This document shows positions 1-6,838 of a stretch of 6,838 nucleotides of DNA, piece by piece. The stretch comes from an uncultured Acetobacteraceae bacterium. Its GTDB lineage: Bacteria > Pseudomonadota > Alphaproteobacteria > Acetobacterales > Acetobacteraceae. The notes beneath the pieces were generated by a model. It had not been told where the DNA came from. It saw only the letters and a program-made list of their open reading frames with translations, and searched no databases. Position 1 is the stretch's first letter. Every line of letters starts with the position of its first letter. Both the position numbers and the translations under genes were made by a program. The stretch spans positions 1 to 6,838 of the forward strand of contig CALNAL010000354.1 in the NCBI GenBank assembly GCA_937874445.1, given 5' to 3'.

Positions 1-49
1 ATCTACACCTAAGCCTTCGTCGGCAGCGTCAGATGTGTATAAGAGACAG
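1..49 (+). other. Nextera adapter (non-genomic)
   Basis: This is library adapter, not organism DNA. Positions 1-8 (ATCTACAC) are the end of the Illumina P5 primer, 9-16 (CTAAGCCT) an i5 index, 17-30 (TCGTCGGCAGCGTC) the Nextera read-1 sequence and 31-49 (AGATGTGTATAAGAGACAG) the Tn5 mosaic end. Genomic sequence starts at 50. Read in the frame of the downstream gene, the mosaic end gives a false N-terminus beginning MYKRQ, a familiar sign of adapter in assemblies. It should be trimmed before any gene is called here. Confidence 0.98.
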
Positions 50-88
50 GTCCCGATCGGCGATCGTCCGATCACAAACAAACAACGC

Positions 89-94
89 GGGAGA
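89..94 (+). promoter_or_regulatory. Ribosome binding site of the reductase gene
   Basis: GGGAGA lies 6 nt before the ATG at 101, a good Shine-Dalgarno spacing. It fixes the true start of the molybdoenzyme at 101. The in-frame ATG at 35 lies inside the adapter. No other promoter element is convincing in the 51 bp of genomic sequence upstream of this start. Confidence 0.7.
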
Positions 95-100
95 ACCTGC

Positions 101-2533
101 ATGGACGATTTCAACACCACCCTGGAGCGCTGCGGAGTTCCGCCGCTGTCACGCCGACAGCTGCTGGCGGGCGTCTCGGCCGTGGCGGCGCTGCCGCTGA
201 TGGCGGCCGCCCCCAAGACCGACGACCTCATCCTTCCCCCCGCCGGCCAGGACGAGGTGCTCTCCACCGCCGACAGCGAGGGCCTCGTCAACGTCCACAT
301 GCGCAAGGGCGAGGTGATCGGCGTCTCCAGCCTCGACCCGCCGGAAAACCTCGCCTCGCCGATGGGGCTGAACTGGTATCAGCGCGCCGTCGCCTCCGAC
401 CGCATCCTCTATCCGATGATCCGCGTGGACTATAAGCCGGGCGGTACGGGCGGCGACCGCACCACGCGCGGCGTGCCGATGTACCGTCGCGCCTCGTGGG
501 ACGAGGCCCTCGGCATGGTCGCCGACGAGCTCAAGCGCGTGAAGGAAAAGTACGGCAACGAGGCGATCCTGGCGAAGGTCGTGGGCGGCTGGCAGACGGC
601 CGGCAGCCTGCACCTGAAGATGTCGCAGGTGGCCCGCTTCTTCGGCCTCTACGGCGGCTACACCAACCTGATCGGCAACAAGAGCTATGCCTGCTGGCAG
701 TGGGCCGCGCCCTACTCCATCGGCGAGCAGTATCCCGACGATTCGATGGCCGACACGCTGGCCAATTCCAACGCCGTGATCTTCTGGGCCTCCGACCCGA
801 TGGACTGCTGGAAGGTGCGCGCGGTCTCCTACGGGCGCATGCGCAACTGGATGGAGGCGCTCAAGGCGCGCGGCGTGAAGATGGTCTCCATCGACCCGCT
901 GCTGACCGAGACCGGCCGCATGTGCGACCAGTGGTACCCCATCCGCCCCGGTGCGGATGTGGCCCTGATGGCGGCGATGGCCTACTACCTCATCAGCGAG
1001 AAGAAGGCCGACCAGTCCTTCCTCGACACCTACACGGTGGGCTACGAGCCGTTCCGCAAGTACATCATGGGCGAGACCGACGGGGTCAAGAAAACCCCGG
1101 AGTGGGCCTCGAAACTCACCGACCTTCCGGTCGAGCGCATCGTGGCGCTGGCGAAGTTCTACGCCGAGACCCCGAAGGTGAAGATCTCCTGCTCGCGCGG
1201 CATCCAGCGCTGCGACCACGGCGAGCAGAACGTGCGCATGGCGATCACGCTGGCGCTGCTGAAGGGCGAATTCGGCATGCCCGGCGGCGGCATGACCTTC
1301 GAGATCCCGGGCTTCTCCGGCACGGGCGACGCCAAGCTGAAGGGCCGTCCGCCGGCCACCTTCCCCGGCGCGCCCAACCCGGTGACGCAGGCGATCATCG
1401 ACCAGAACCTCGCCCACTCGCTGCTCGACGCGCCGGTGGTCAACAACCACAACGGCAAGTCCTACCCCTACCCGCAGCCGGGCAAGTCGGAGGTCAAGCT
1501 GGCCTACTGGGTGGGCGGCTCGATGCTCAACCAGCATGACGACGTCAACCTCAACCTCAAGGCCTACCAGAAGCTGGAGACCCTCATCGTCGCCGATTCC
1601 TGGTGGACCCCGGGGGCGCGGATGGCCGACATCGTGCTGCCGGTGGCGACCCTCTTCGAGCGCAACGACATCTGCTACTTCTGGCGCTACGTCGTCTACC
1701 AGCACAAGATCGTCGAGCCGGCCGGGGAATCCCGCACCGACTTCGCGATCTTCAACGAGCTGGCGAAAAAGCTCGGCTTCTCCGAGCGCTTCAACATGAA
1801 GATGGAGACCGAGGACGCCTGGCTGCGCAAGCTGCTGTCGATGTCCGACGTCAAGATGTCCTACGAGGACTTCCGCAAGGCGGGCTACTACAAGCTGCCG
1901 ATCGACGAGACCCCGTATGTCGCCTTCGAGGCCTTCCGCAAGGACCCCAAGGCCAACCCGCTGAAGACGCCCTCGGGAAAGTTCGAGATCCACTCGGAGA
2001 CGATCGAGAACTACCACTACAAGGAGTGCCCGGGCACGCCGATGTTCCTCGAGCCCTTCGAGTGGCTGGGCAGCCCCAAGGCGAAGCAGTTCCCGCTGCA
2101 CGTCGTCAACAAGCACCCGCTGTGGCGGCGGCACTCGAGCTACGACAACGTCTCGACCCTGCACCAGTTCTCCAAAGTCGCAGGCTACGAGCCGATCATC
2201 ATGAACCCCGCCGACGCCGCCGAGCGCAACATCGCGACCGGCGACGTGGTGCGGGTGTTCAATGACCGCGGGCAGATCCTCTGCGGCGCGCTGGTCGTCC
2301 CCGAGGTGCGCGCGCGCGTGGTCGTGCTCCAGCAGGGCGCGTGGTACCGCCCCGCCGAGCCCGGCAAGATCGGCAGCCTCGACCGCGGCGGCTGCGCCAA
2401 CGTGCTCACCGCCCAGCGCGGCACCTCCGAGCTGGCGCAAGGCCCGGTCTGCCACGACAGCCTGGTGCAGATCGAGAAATACACCGGCGACGTGAAGCCC
2501 AACGACTGGGCCCCCATCACGCCCGCCGCGTAA
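101..2533 (+). CDS. Tat-exported molybdopterin oxidoreductase, DMSO/TMAO reductase (DorA/TorA/BisC) branch
   Basis: 810-aa probable periplasmic reductase carrying a bis-MGD molybdenum cofactor. In this branch the enzymes reduce S- or N-oxides (DMSO, TMAO, biotin sulfoxide) as terminal electron acceptors. Visible: a Tat signal, SRRQLLAG at 17-24, then a hydrophobic stretch to about residue 37; no N-terminal Cys cluster motif, as in DorA/TorA and unlike DmsA or Nap. Family blocks follow: GNKSYACWQ (192-200), where S195 aligns with the Mo-ligand serine; DGVKKTPEWA (327-336); DHGEQ (372-376); GMPGGG (392-397); ARMADIVLPVATLFERNDI (506-524); and a C-terminal cofactor-cap domain with QQGAWYRP (744-751) and NVLTAQRGTSELAQG (767-781). 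The length fits the family (about 740-850 aa). Start chosen at 101 because of the RBS and the position of the Tat signal. The Mo-ligand region is unusual (GNKSYA instead of GDYSTG) and the residue matching the DMSO-reductase active-site Tyr is Gly, so the substrate is uncertain. No cytochrome (TorC/DorC) or chaperone (TorD) gene is in view. A strong terminator follows. Confidence 0.9.
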   Translation: MDDFNTTLERCGVPPLSRRQLLAGVSAVAALPLMAAAPKTDDLILPPAGQDEVLSTADSEGLVNVHMRKGEVIGVSSLDPPENLASPMGLNWYQRAVASDRILYPMIRVDYKPGGTGGDRTTRGVPMYRRASWDEALGMVADELKRVKEKYGNEAILAKVVGGWQTAGSLHLKMSQVARFFGLYGGYTNLIGNKSYACWQWAAPYSIGEQYPDDSMADTLANSNAVIFWASDPMDCWKVRAVSYGRMRNWMEALKARGVKMVSIDPLLTETGRMCDQWYPIRPGADVALMAAMAYYLISEKKADQSFLDTYTVGYEPFRKYIMGETDGVKKTPEWASKLTDLPVERIVALAKFYAETPKVKISCSRGIQRCDHGEQNVRMAITLALLKGEFGMPGGGMTFEIPGFSGTGDAKLKGRPPATFPGAPNPVTQAIIDQNLAHSLLDAPVVNNHNGKSYPYPQPGKSEVKLAYWVGGSMLNQHDDVNLNLKAYQKLETLIVADSWWTPGARMADIVLPVATLFERNDICYFWRYVVYQHKIVEPAGESRTDFAIFNELAKKLGFSERFNMKMETEDAWLRKLLSMSDVKMSYEDFRKAGYYKLPIDETPYVAFEAFRKDPKANPLKTPSGKFEIHSETIENYHYKECPGTPMFLEPFEWLGSPKAKQFPLHVVNKHPLWRRHSSYDNVSTLHQFSKVAGYEPIIMNPADAAERNIATGDVVRVFNDRGQILCGALVVPEVRARVVVLQQGAWYRPAEPGKIGSLDRGGCANVLTAQRGTSELAQGPVCHDSLVQIEKYTGDVKPNDWAPITPAA

Positions 2534-2557
2534 CCGCCGGTCTGTCACTACGCCAAG

Positions 2558-2592
2558 AGAGGGGGGTGCCGCGAGGCGCCCCCTTTTCTTTT
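2558..2592 (+). terminator. Intrinsic terminator after the reductase gene
   Basis: A 9-bp stem, GGGGGTGCC (2562-2570) with GGCGCCCCC (2575-2583) including one G-T wobble, closes a GCGA tetraloop (GNRA type). It is followed at once by TTTTCTTTT (2584-2592). The stem can be lengthened by A/G-T pairs at its base. It begins 24 nt after the reductase stop codon. This is a classical Rho-independent terminator and separates the reductase from the two-component genes. Confidence 0.92.
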
Positions 2593-2615
2593 GGCCGGCG
2601 CGGCAAGAAAGAAAG
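2584..2615. repeat. Imperfect inverted repeat (hairpin 2)
   Basis: The T-rich tail of the terminator (2584-2592) can pair with the A/G-rich run 2607-2615. An inner GCCG (2594-2597) / CGGC (2601-2604) stem sits within this, with a small internal loop (G2593 against A2605-A2606). Two of the nine outer pairs are G-T. It is weaker than its neighbours and could partly be a by-product of flanking purine and pyrimidine runs. Confidence 0.45.
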
Positions 2616-2616
2616 T

Positions 2617-2640
2617 GTTCTCCTTTCGGGAAAGGAGAAC
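2617..2640. repeat. Perfect inverted repeat (hairpin 3), possible minus-strand terminator
   Basis: GTTCTCCTTT (2617-2626) and AAAGGAGAAC (2631-2640) form a perfect 10-bp stem with a CGGG loop. Read on the minus strand it is followed by a T-rich run (complement of 2606-2616), so it would look like a terminator for leftward transcription. On the plus strand the following bases are purine-rich and do not fit a terminator. The inverted repeat is seen directly; the function is inferred. Confidence 0.7.
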
Positions 2641-2653
2641 CAGGAAAGCTTTA

Positions 2654-2697
2654 TTCGTTAAGGCTCCGCGCCTGTGTCACGCGCGGAGCCCAACGAA
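2654..2697. repeat. Long GC-rich inverted repeat (hairpin 4)
   Basis: A perfect 10-bp inner stem, GGCTCCGCGC (2662-2671) with GCGCGGAGCC (2681-2690), encloses a 9-nt loop. It is extended by an outer 6-bp stem, TTCGTT (2654-2659) with AACGAA (2692-2697), across a small AA/C internal loop. Sixteen pairs in 44 nt make this the strongest structure of the cluster after the terminator. No T-tract follows on either strand, so it is not a standard terminator. Confidence 0.75.
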
Positions 2698-2700
2698 CAA

Positions 2701-2739
2701 AAGTCCTTTTGCTTCTTTTCCTTCAGGAAAAGAAGACTT
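2701..2739. repeat. Two-part inverted repeat (hairpin 5)
   Basis: TTCTTTTCC (2713-2721) pairs perfectly with GGAAAAGAA (2726-2734) around a TTCA loop. An outer AAGTC (2701-2705) pairs with GACTT (2735-2739), with a 7-nt bulge (2706-2712) on the left side only. Fourteen pairs in total. The plus strand continues pyrimidine-rich (2740-2758), but with many C's, so termination would be weak at best. Confidence 0.7.
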
Positions 2740-2754
2740 CCTTCCCTTGCCTCC

Positions 2755-2788
2755 CCCCGGTCCGCCGTGTTTGCCGCAAGCACCGGGG
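2755..2788. repeat. Inverted repeat just upstream of the kinase gene (hairpin 6)
   Basis: CCCCGGT (2755-2761) pairs with ACCGGGG (2782-2788). The 20-nt loop contains a smaller TTGC (2771-2774) / GCAA (2776-2779) repeat. It ends 17 nt before the chosen kinase start. It may be an operator, an mRNA leader structure or chance in GC-rich DNA. Confidence 0.4.
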
Positions 2789-2800
2789 ATGGGCTACATC
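2771..2800 (+). promoter_or_regulatory. Possible sigma-70-type promoter for the kinase/regulator operon
   Basis: TTGCCG (2771-2776) and TACATC (2795-2800) are spaced by 18 nt and resemble weak -35 and -10 boxes. The predicted start of transcription, 6-8 nt after the -10 box, would fall on or next to the ATG at 2806, giving a leaderless or nearly leaderless mRNA. The match is poor in the -10 box and no other evidence supports it. Confidence 0.2.
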
Positions 2801-2805
2801 GGGGC

Positions 2806-4206
2806 ATGCATTCCCTGCGTTCCCGTCTGGCCGTGCTCTGGGTGCTCTCGCTGGTGGCCTCGCTGACGGTGGGCGGGCTGCTGTGGTCGCTCTACCGCCA
2901 GTCGGCGACGGCGCAGGCGGGCCGGGCGGAGGCGGTGGTGACGCGCGCCTGCGAGCTGGTGGTGGACCGCTGGCGTTTCTACGCGGCGGGCTGGGGCGGC
3001 CCGGCTCCGGGCCGGCAGGACGAAAAATTCCGCGCCGACATGCAGACCGTGCTGGAGCTGGCGCTGCCCTCCGGCACGCTGCTGGAGGCGGGCATCTGGC
3101 GCCCCGGCGAGGGCGTCCTGGCCAGCATCGGCGCGCACGCCGACGAGCTGGCGCCGATGGTCGCCATGGCCGCCGAGGACGACGATTCCCCTCCCGGCGT
3201 GAACCGTACCGAGACCGGGGAGCCGTTCACCCTGACAGTCTGCCCGCTCAACGGACCGATCGCGGGGCTGGTGGCCTACGCGGCCCTGCCGCCGCTGGGG
3301 GCGGCGGCCACCGCGCTGCAGGCGGCGCTGGCGGTGCTGCTGGGGTTGATGCTGGCGATCAGCGGGCTGCTGACCTGGCTGCATCTGGACTGGGGGCGGC
3401 GGGTGAGCGGGATCGAGGTCGCGCTCGCCCACCACGAGGCCGGCGACCTGCCGCGTCTGCCCCCCACCGGCGAGCGCGAGCTGGACCGCATCGTCTCGGC
3501 CCTCAACCTGGCCGGCGCCCGCCTGGCCGAGGCGCGCCACCGCTCGGAGAGCCTGGCCGCGGAGGTGGCGCAGGCGCAGCGCCTGGCGGCCCTGGGCCGG
3601 GTGGCCGCCGGAGTGGCGCACGAAATCCGCAACCCCATTGCCGCCATGCGCCTGCGCGCCGAGAACGCCCTGGCCGCCGACGACACCCGCCGCCGGGCCG
3701 CGCTGGAGGCGATTCTCGCGCAGATCGCCCGCCTCACCCGCCTCACCGGCGAGCTGCTGACGATGACGCAGAAGCGCGAGGTGCGGCGCGAGAGCGTGGC
3801 GCTGCCCGCCTTCCTGGCCGGCTGCGCCGCCGACCACCCCGGGGTCAGGGTGGAAGCCCCTCCCGACAGCACGGCCACGCTCGACCCCTCGCTGACCCGC
3901 CGGGCGCTGGATTCGCTGCTGGCCAACGCCCGCGCCGTGGGGGCCGCGCACATCGTGCTGTCGGGCCGTACCGGGCCGGAGGGAACCACGCTGGACGTCA
4001 CCGACGACGGCCCCGGCGTGCCCGAGGCCCTGCGCGCGACGCTGTTCGAGCCCTTCGTCACCGGCCGGGCCGAGGGCACCGGGCTGGGCCTGGCGATCGC
4101 CCGCGAGCTGATCGAGGCCCAGGGCGGACGGCTCGATCTGGCCAACCCCGGGGGCAACGGCGCCGGCACCGTCTTCCGCATCCTCTTGCCGGTCCCAACA
4201 TCCTGA
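2806..4206 (+). CDS. Membrane sensor histidine kinase (NtrB/ZraS-like class)
   Basis: 466-aa inner-membrane sensor that would autophosphorylate on His and pass the phosphate to the regulator encoded next. Visible: TM1 at about 8-29, an extracytoplasmic sensor region at about 30-164 with no domain I recognise, TM2 at about 165-192, a HAMP-like linker at about 195-245, then the kinase core. That core has the H-box AHEIRNP (271-277, phosphorylated H272), N-box LLANARAV (371-378, N374), G1 box DDGPG (400-404), F box LFEPF (413-417) and G2 box GTGLGLA (424-430), so all catalytic boxes are intact. ATG 2806 is chosen because the protein then opens with a usual kinase N-terminus (MHSLRSRL) directly before TM1. 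An upstream in-frame ATG at 2674 lies in the loop of a strong hairpin and adds an odd 44-residue tail. The Shine-Dalgarno signal is poor: GGGG ends one base before the start. The signal sensed cannot be told from sequence. Same operon as the regulator. Confidence 0.9.
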   Translation: MHSLRSRLAVLWVLSLVASLTVGGLLWSLYRQSATAQAGRAEAVVTRACELVVDRWRFYAAGWGGPAPGRQDEKFRADMQTVLELALPSGTLLEAGIWRPGEGVLASIGAHADELAPMVAMAAEDDDSPPGVNRTETGEPFTLTVCPLNGPIAGLVAYAALPPLGAAATALQAALAVLLGLMLAISGLLTWLHLDWGRRVSGIEVALAHHEAGDLPRLPPTGERELDRIVSALNLAGARLAEARHRSESLAAEVAQAQRLAALGRVAAGVAHEIRNPIAAMRLRAENALAADDTRRRAALEAILAQIARLTRLTGELLTMTQKREVRRESVALPAFLAGCAADHPGVRVEAPPDSTATLDPSLTRRALDSLLANARAVGAAHIVLSGRTGPEGTTLDVTDDGPGVPEALRATLFEPFVTGRAEGTGLGLAIARELIEAQGGRLDLANPGGNGAGTVFRILLPVPTS

Positions 4207-4222
4207 TGGGCGAGAAAAGCTG

Positions 4223-4223
<1 letters not shown>
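4206..4223 (+). other. Possible 5-codon minicistron linking kinase and regulator
   Basis: The kinase stop TGA (4204-4206) shares its A with an ATG (4206-4208). That ATG opens an ORF of five codons (MGEKS), whose own TGA (4221-4223) shares its A with the ATG of the regulator. Kinase, mini-ORF and regulator occupy three different frames. Such a TGATG chain could let ribosomes re-start from gene to gene (translational coupling). The string is short and may be chance; the direct route from the kinase stop to the regulator ATG, 16 nt apart, with GGGCGAG (4208-4214) as ribosome site, needs no mini-ORF. Confidence 0.25.
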
Positions 4224-5572
<1,349 letters not shown>

Positions 5573-5596
5573 GGCTCCGGGGGGCCGGACGGGCTC

Positions 5597-6788
5597 TCAA
5601 CGGGTCCAGAGGTGCCGCACGGCCCGCAGGGGGGCCGTGACCCGCCACGACGTCGAGGCGTGGAGGGCCGCGATTTCGGCCCGGCTCGCCGCCAGATCCC
5701 CGGCCATCCTTGCCAGTTCCGCTGCCTTTTCGCTGGCCTCGGCACGGATTCGTTCGATTTCCGCCGAACCGGCGGCCTGCTGGTCCGCGGACTCGCGGCG
5801 CAGATCCGCGAATTCGTGGCGCAGGCTGGCCAGCTCCGCATCCATCCGCGCGACGGCCGCCGCCTCCTTCCTCTCGCGCCCCCAGAAGGCATTGAGCGAA
5901 ATGCGCAGCTGGTCGGGCACGGGCGGAACCCGGACCGCCTCGCCATGCCAGAAACCGGGAGTCAGCACGCCCGCCCCCACCCGGTACCAGCGCGAGCACG
6001 CCACGGGCAGCAGCGCGGGATTGTTGATGTCGGGCACGATCACCGCCGTCGCCGGCTTGCGGAAGTAGCGTGCCTCCGTCAGCAGGCTCGACGACAGCGC
6101 CATGACGTCGACCACATCCTCCCGCGACAGCAACGCGTAGGAGTTCTCCTCCGTCGTGCGGGCGTCCGGGAGGGCCCGCAGCAGCGCGTCGATGGGGTCC
6201 GGCGTCTCCTCGCTGGGGTGGCGGCGGATCAGCACGGGCCGGCCCAGCGCGGCAAGCCTCTCGGCCGCCGCCATCGGCGTCGCCAGGCGGCCATTGTGGA
6301 TCAGGCTGCGGTCGCGGTTGGTCTGCCCGAAAAAGACGACGACCTCCTCGCCCGCCGGACGCGGTGGGGCCTCGTGCGCCATCTGCCCCCGCAACAGCGC
6401 CGCGTCGGCCCAGAGGATGTTCTCATCGGCCTCGCAGTCGGCCAGCCGCGCCGCCAGCGCGGGGTCGTTGGTGCGCACCGCGAGGAAGAGGTCGCGCGCA
6501 AAGCGCACCGGGTCGATCGTCACGTCGAGAAAGCCGTTTCCGCGCCGGCACAGGTGGCGGATCAGGAACGGCGGCAGCTCGAAGCCGACGACGAACGCAT
6601 CGCCGATCAGCCCGTCGAGCCAGGCCTCGGCGGGGGGCGGCAGCGCGTCGCGCAGCGTCAGTTGCGCCCAGGATTCGACCGAGGGCGGCAGGCCGAGAAG
6701 GGTCATGAAGGCTGCCACGTCGTCCGCGTGTGTCTCCGCCCCCCACTCGCCGGGGCCAAATCCCGCCTCCTCCAGCGCCCCCCGGAAC
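5597..6788 (-). CDS. Partial polysaccharide-biosynthesis / glycosyltransferase-like protein with C-terminal coiled coil
   Basis: Minus-strand gene, 396 codons visible, with its 5' end lost at the contig edge; the stop is TGA at 5597-5599. The first genomic codon is TTC (6787-6785); the apparent start MCIRDR comes from the adapter. Numbering visible residues from 1: about 150-275 resembles capsule/Kdo-transferase-type polysaccharide proteins, with FFGQTNRDRSLI (152-163), RRHPSE (188-193) and SSSLLTEARYFRKP (232-245), where the His-Pro and the Ser-rich/Glu stretch match the usual nucleotide-sugar-site layout. Residues about 305-376 are rich in Ala, Glu and Arg with heptad character, probably a coiled coil. 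The protein ends with STSWRVTAPLRAV (378-390), a tail often seen in bacterial cell-surface glycosyltransferases. The family assignment is from motif memory and is tentative; substrate unknown. It converges on the regulator gene with a 24-bp gap that shows no clear terminator. Confidence 0.6.
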
Positions 6789-6838
6789 CTGTCTCTTATA
6801 CACATCTGACGCTGCCGACGAAGGCTTAGGTGTAGATC
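6789..6838 (-). other. Nextera adapter (non-genomic), inverted copy
   Basis: Reverse complement of the adapter at the left end: mosaic end 6789-6807, read-1 sequence 6808-6821, index 6822-6829, P5 end 6830-6838. The index is identical to that at the left end, so the contig is flanked twice by the same (P5-side) adapter. It produces false protein ends: MCIRD at the start of the minus-strand gene, and SYTHLTLPTKA or LSLIHI at the end of plus-strand reading frames. Confidence 0.98.

Noticed and set aside
50..100. Sigma-54 (GG-N10-GC) promoter upstream of the reductase
   Set aside because: I checked the short genomic leader and found no pair with the right spacing; the promoter probably lies beyond the contig end.
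149..2548. Very long open frame (799 codons) antisense to the reductase gene
   Set aside because: Its product is low-complexity (rich in Val, Gly, Ala, Arg, His) with no recognisable motif. It mirrors the codon bias of the real gene, a common effect in GC-rich DNA.
2674..2805. Upstream start for the kinase at ATG 2674
   Set aside because: It lies in the loop of the strong hairpin 2654-2697, has no ribosome site, and would add 44 untypical residues before the normal kinase N-terminus.
5618..5639. CACGGCCC / GGGCCGTG inverted repeat as a terminator for the convergent genes
   Set aside because: It lies inside the coding end of the minus-strand gene (codons for VTAPLRAV) and has no T-tract on either side, so it is best explained as coding sequence.
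5612..6829. Plus-strand open frame of 405 codons opposite the polysaccharide gene
   Set aside because: It ends in adapter-derived residues (SYTHLTLPTKA) and has Arg/Gln-rich shadow composition; the minus strand has the recognisable motifs.

Overview
The window is one assembled contig of GC-rich proteobacterial DNA. Its two ends are not genomic. Positions 1-49 and 6789-6838 are Illumina Nextera adapter, including the 19-bp Tn5 mosaic end and the same 8-bp index (CTAAGCCT) in inverted orientation. The genomic insert is about 50-6788. The strong preference for C/G in third codon positions, the Tat-exported molybdoenzyme, the NtrC-type two-component pair and the long GC-rich genes fit an alphaproteobacterium. 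Rhodospirillales/Acetobacteraceae-like is my guess, but sequence reading alone cannot settle the lineage.

Layout: (1) 101-2533 (+) encodes an 810-aa Tat-exported molybdopterin oxidoreductase of the DMSO/TMAO reductase (DorA/TorA/BisC) branch, without an N-terminal Fe-S cluster motif. (2) 2534-2805 has no gene. It starts with a textbook intrinsic terminator and then holds at least four more inverted repeats, packed almost end to end. (3) 2806-4206 (+) is a membrane sensor histidine kinase and 4223-5572 (+) is its NtrC-type, sigma-54-activating response regulator. They are 16 bp apart and bridged by a possible 5-codon minicistron with TGATG stop/start overlaps at both ends. (4) 5597-6788 (-) is the C-terminal part of a probable polysaccharide-biosynthesis/glycosyltransferase-like protein. 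It converges on the regulator with a 24-bp gap and its 5' end is cut off by the contig end.

How the genes may work together: the reductase would act in the periplasm as a terminal S- or N-oxide reductase, or on a related substrate. The kinase/regulator pair lies in the same direction just downstream and could control it, but the terminator and hairpin array make it a separate transcription unit. Only 51 bp of genomic DNA upstream of the reductase is present and it shows no sigma-54 site, so that link is inference. The convergent polysaccharide gene looks functionally unrelated.

I see no mobile element, CRISPR array, tRNA or rRNA. The perfect 'terminal inverted repeat' is a library artefact. 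The parts most worth a second look are the altered active-site motif of the reductase, the hairpin cluster at 2558-2788 and the kinase/regulator junction at 4204-4225.
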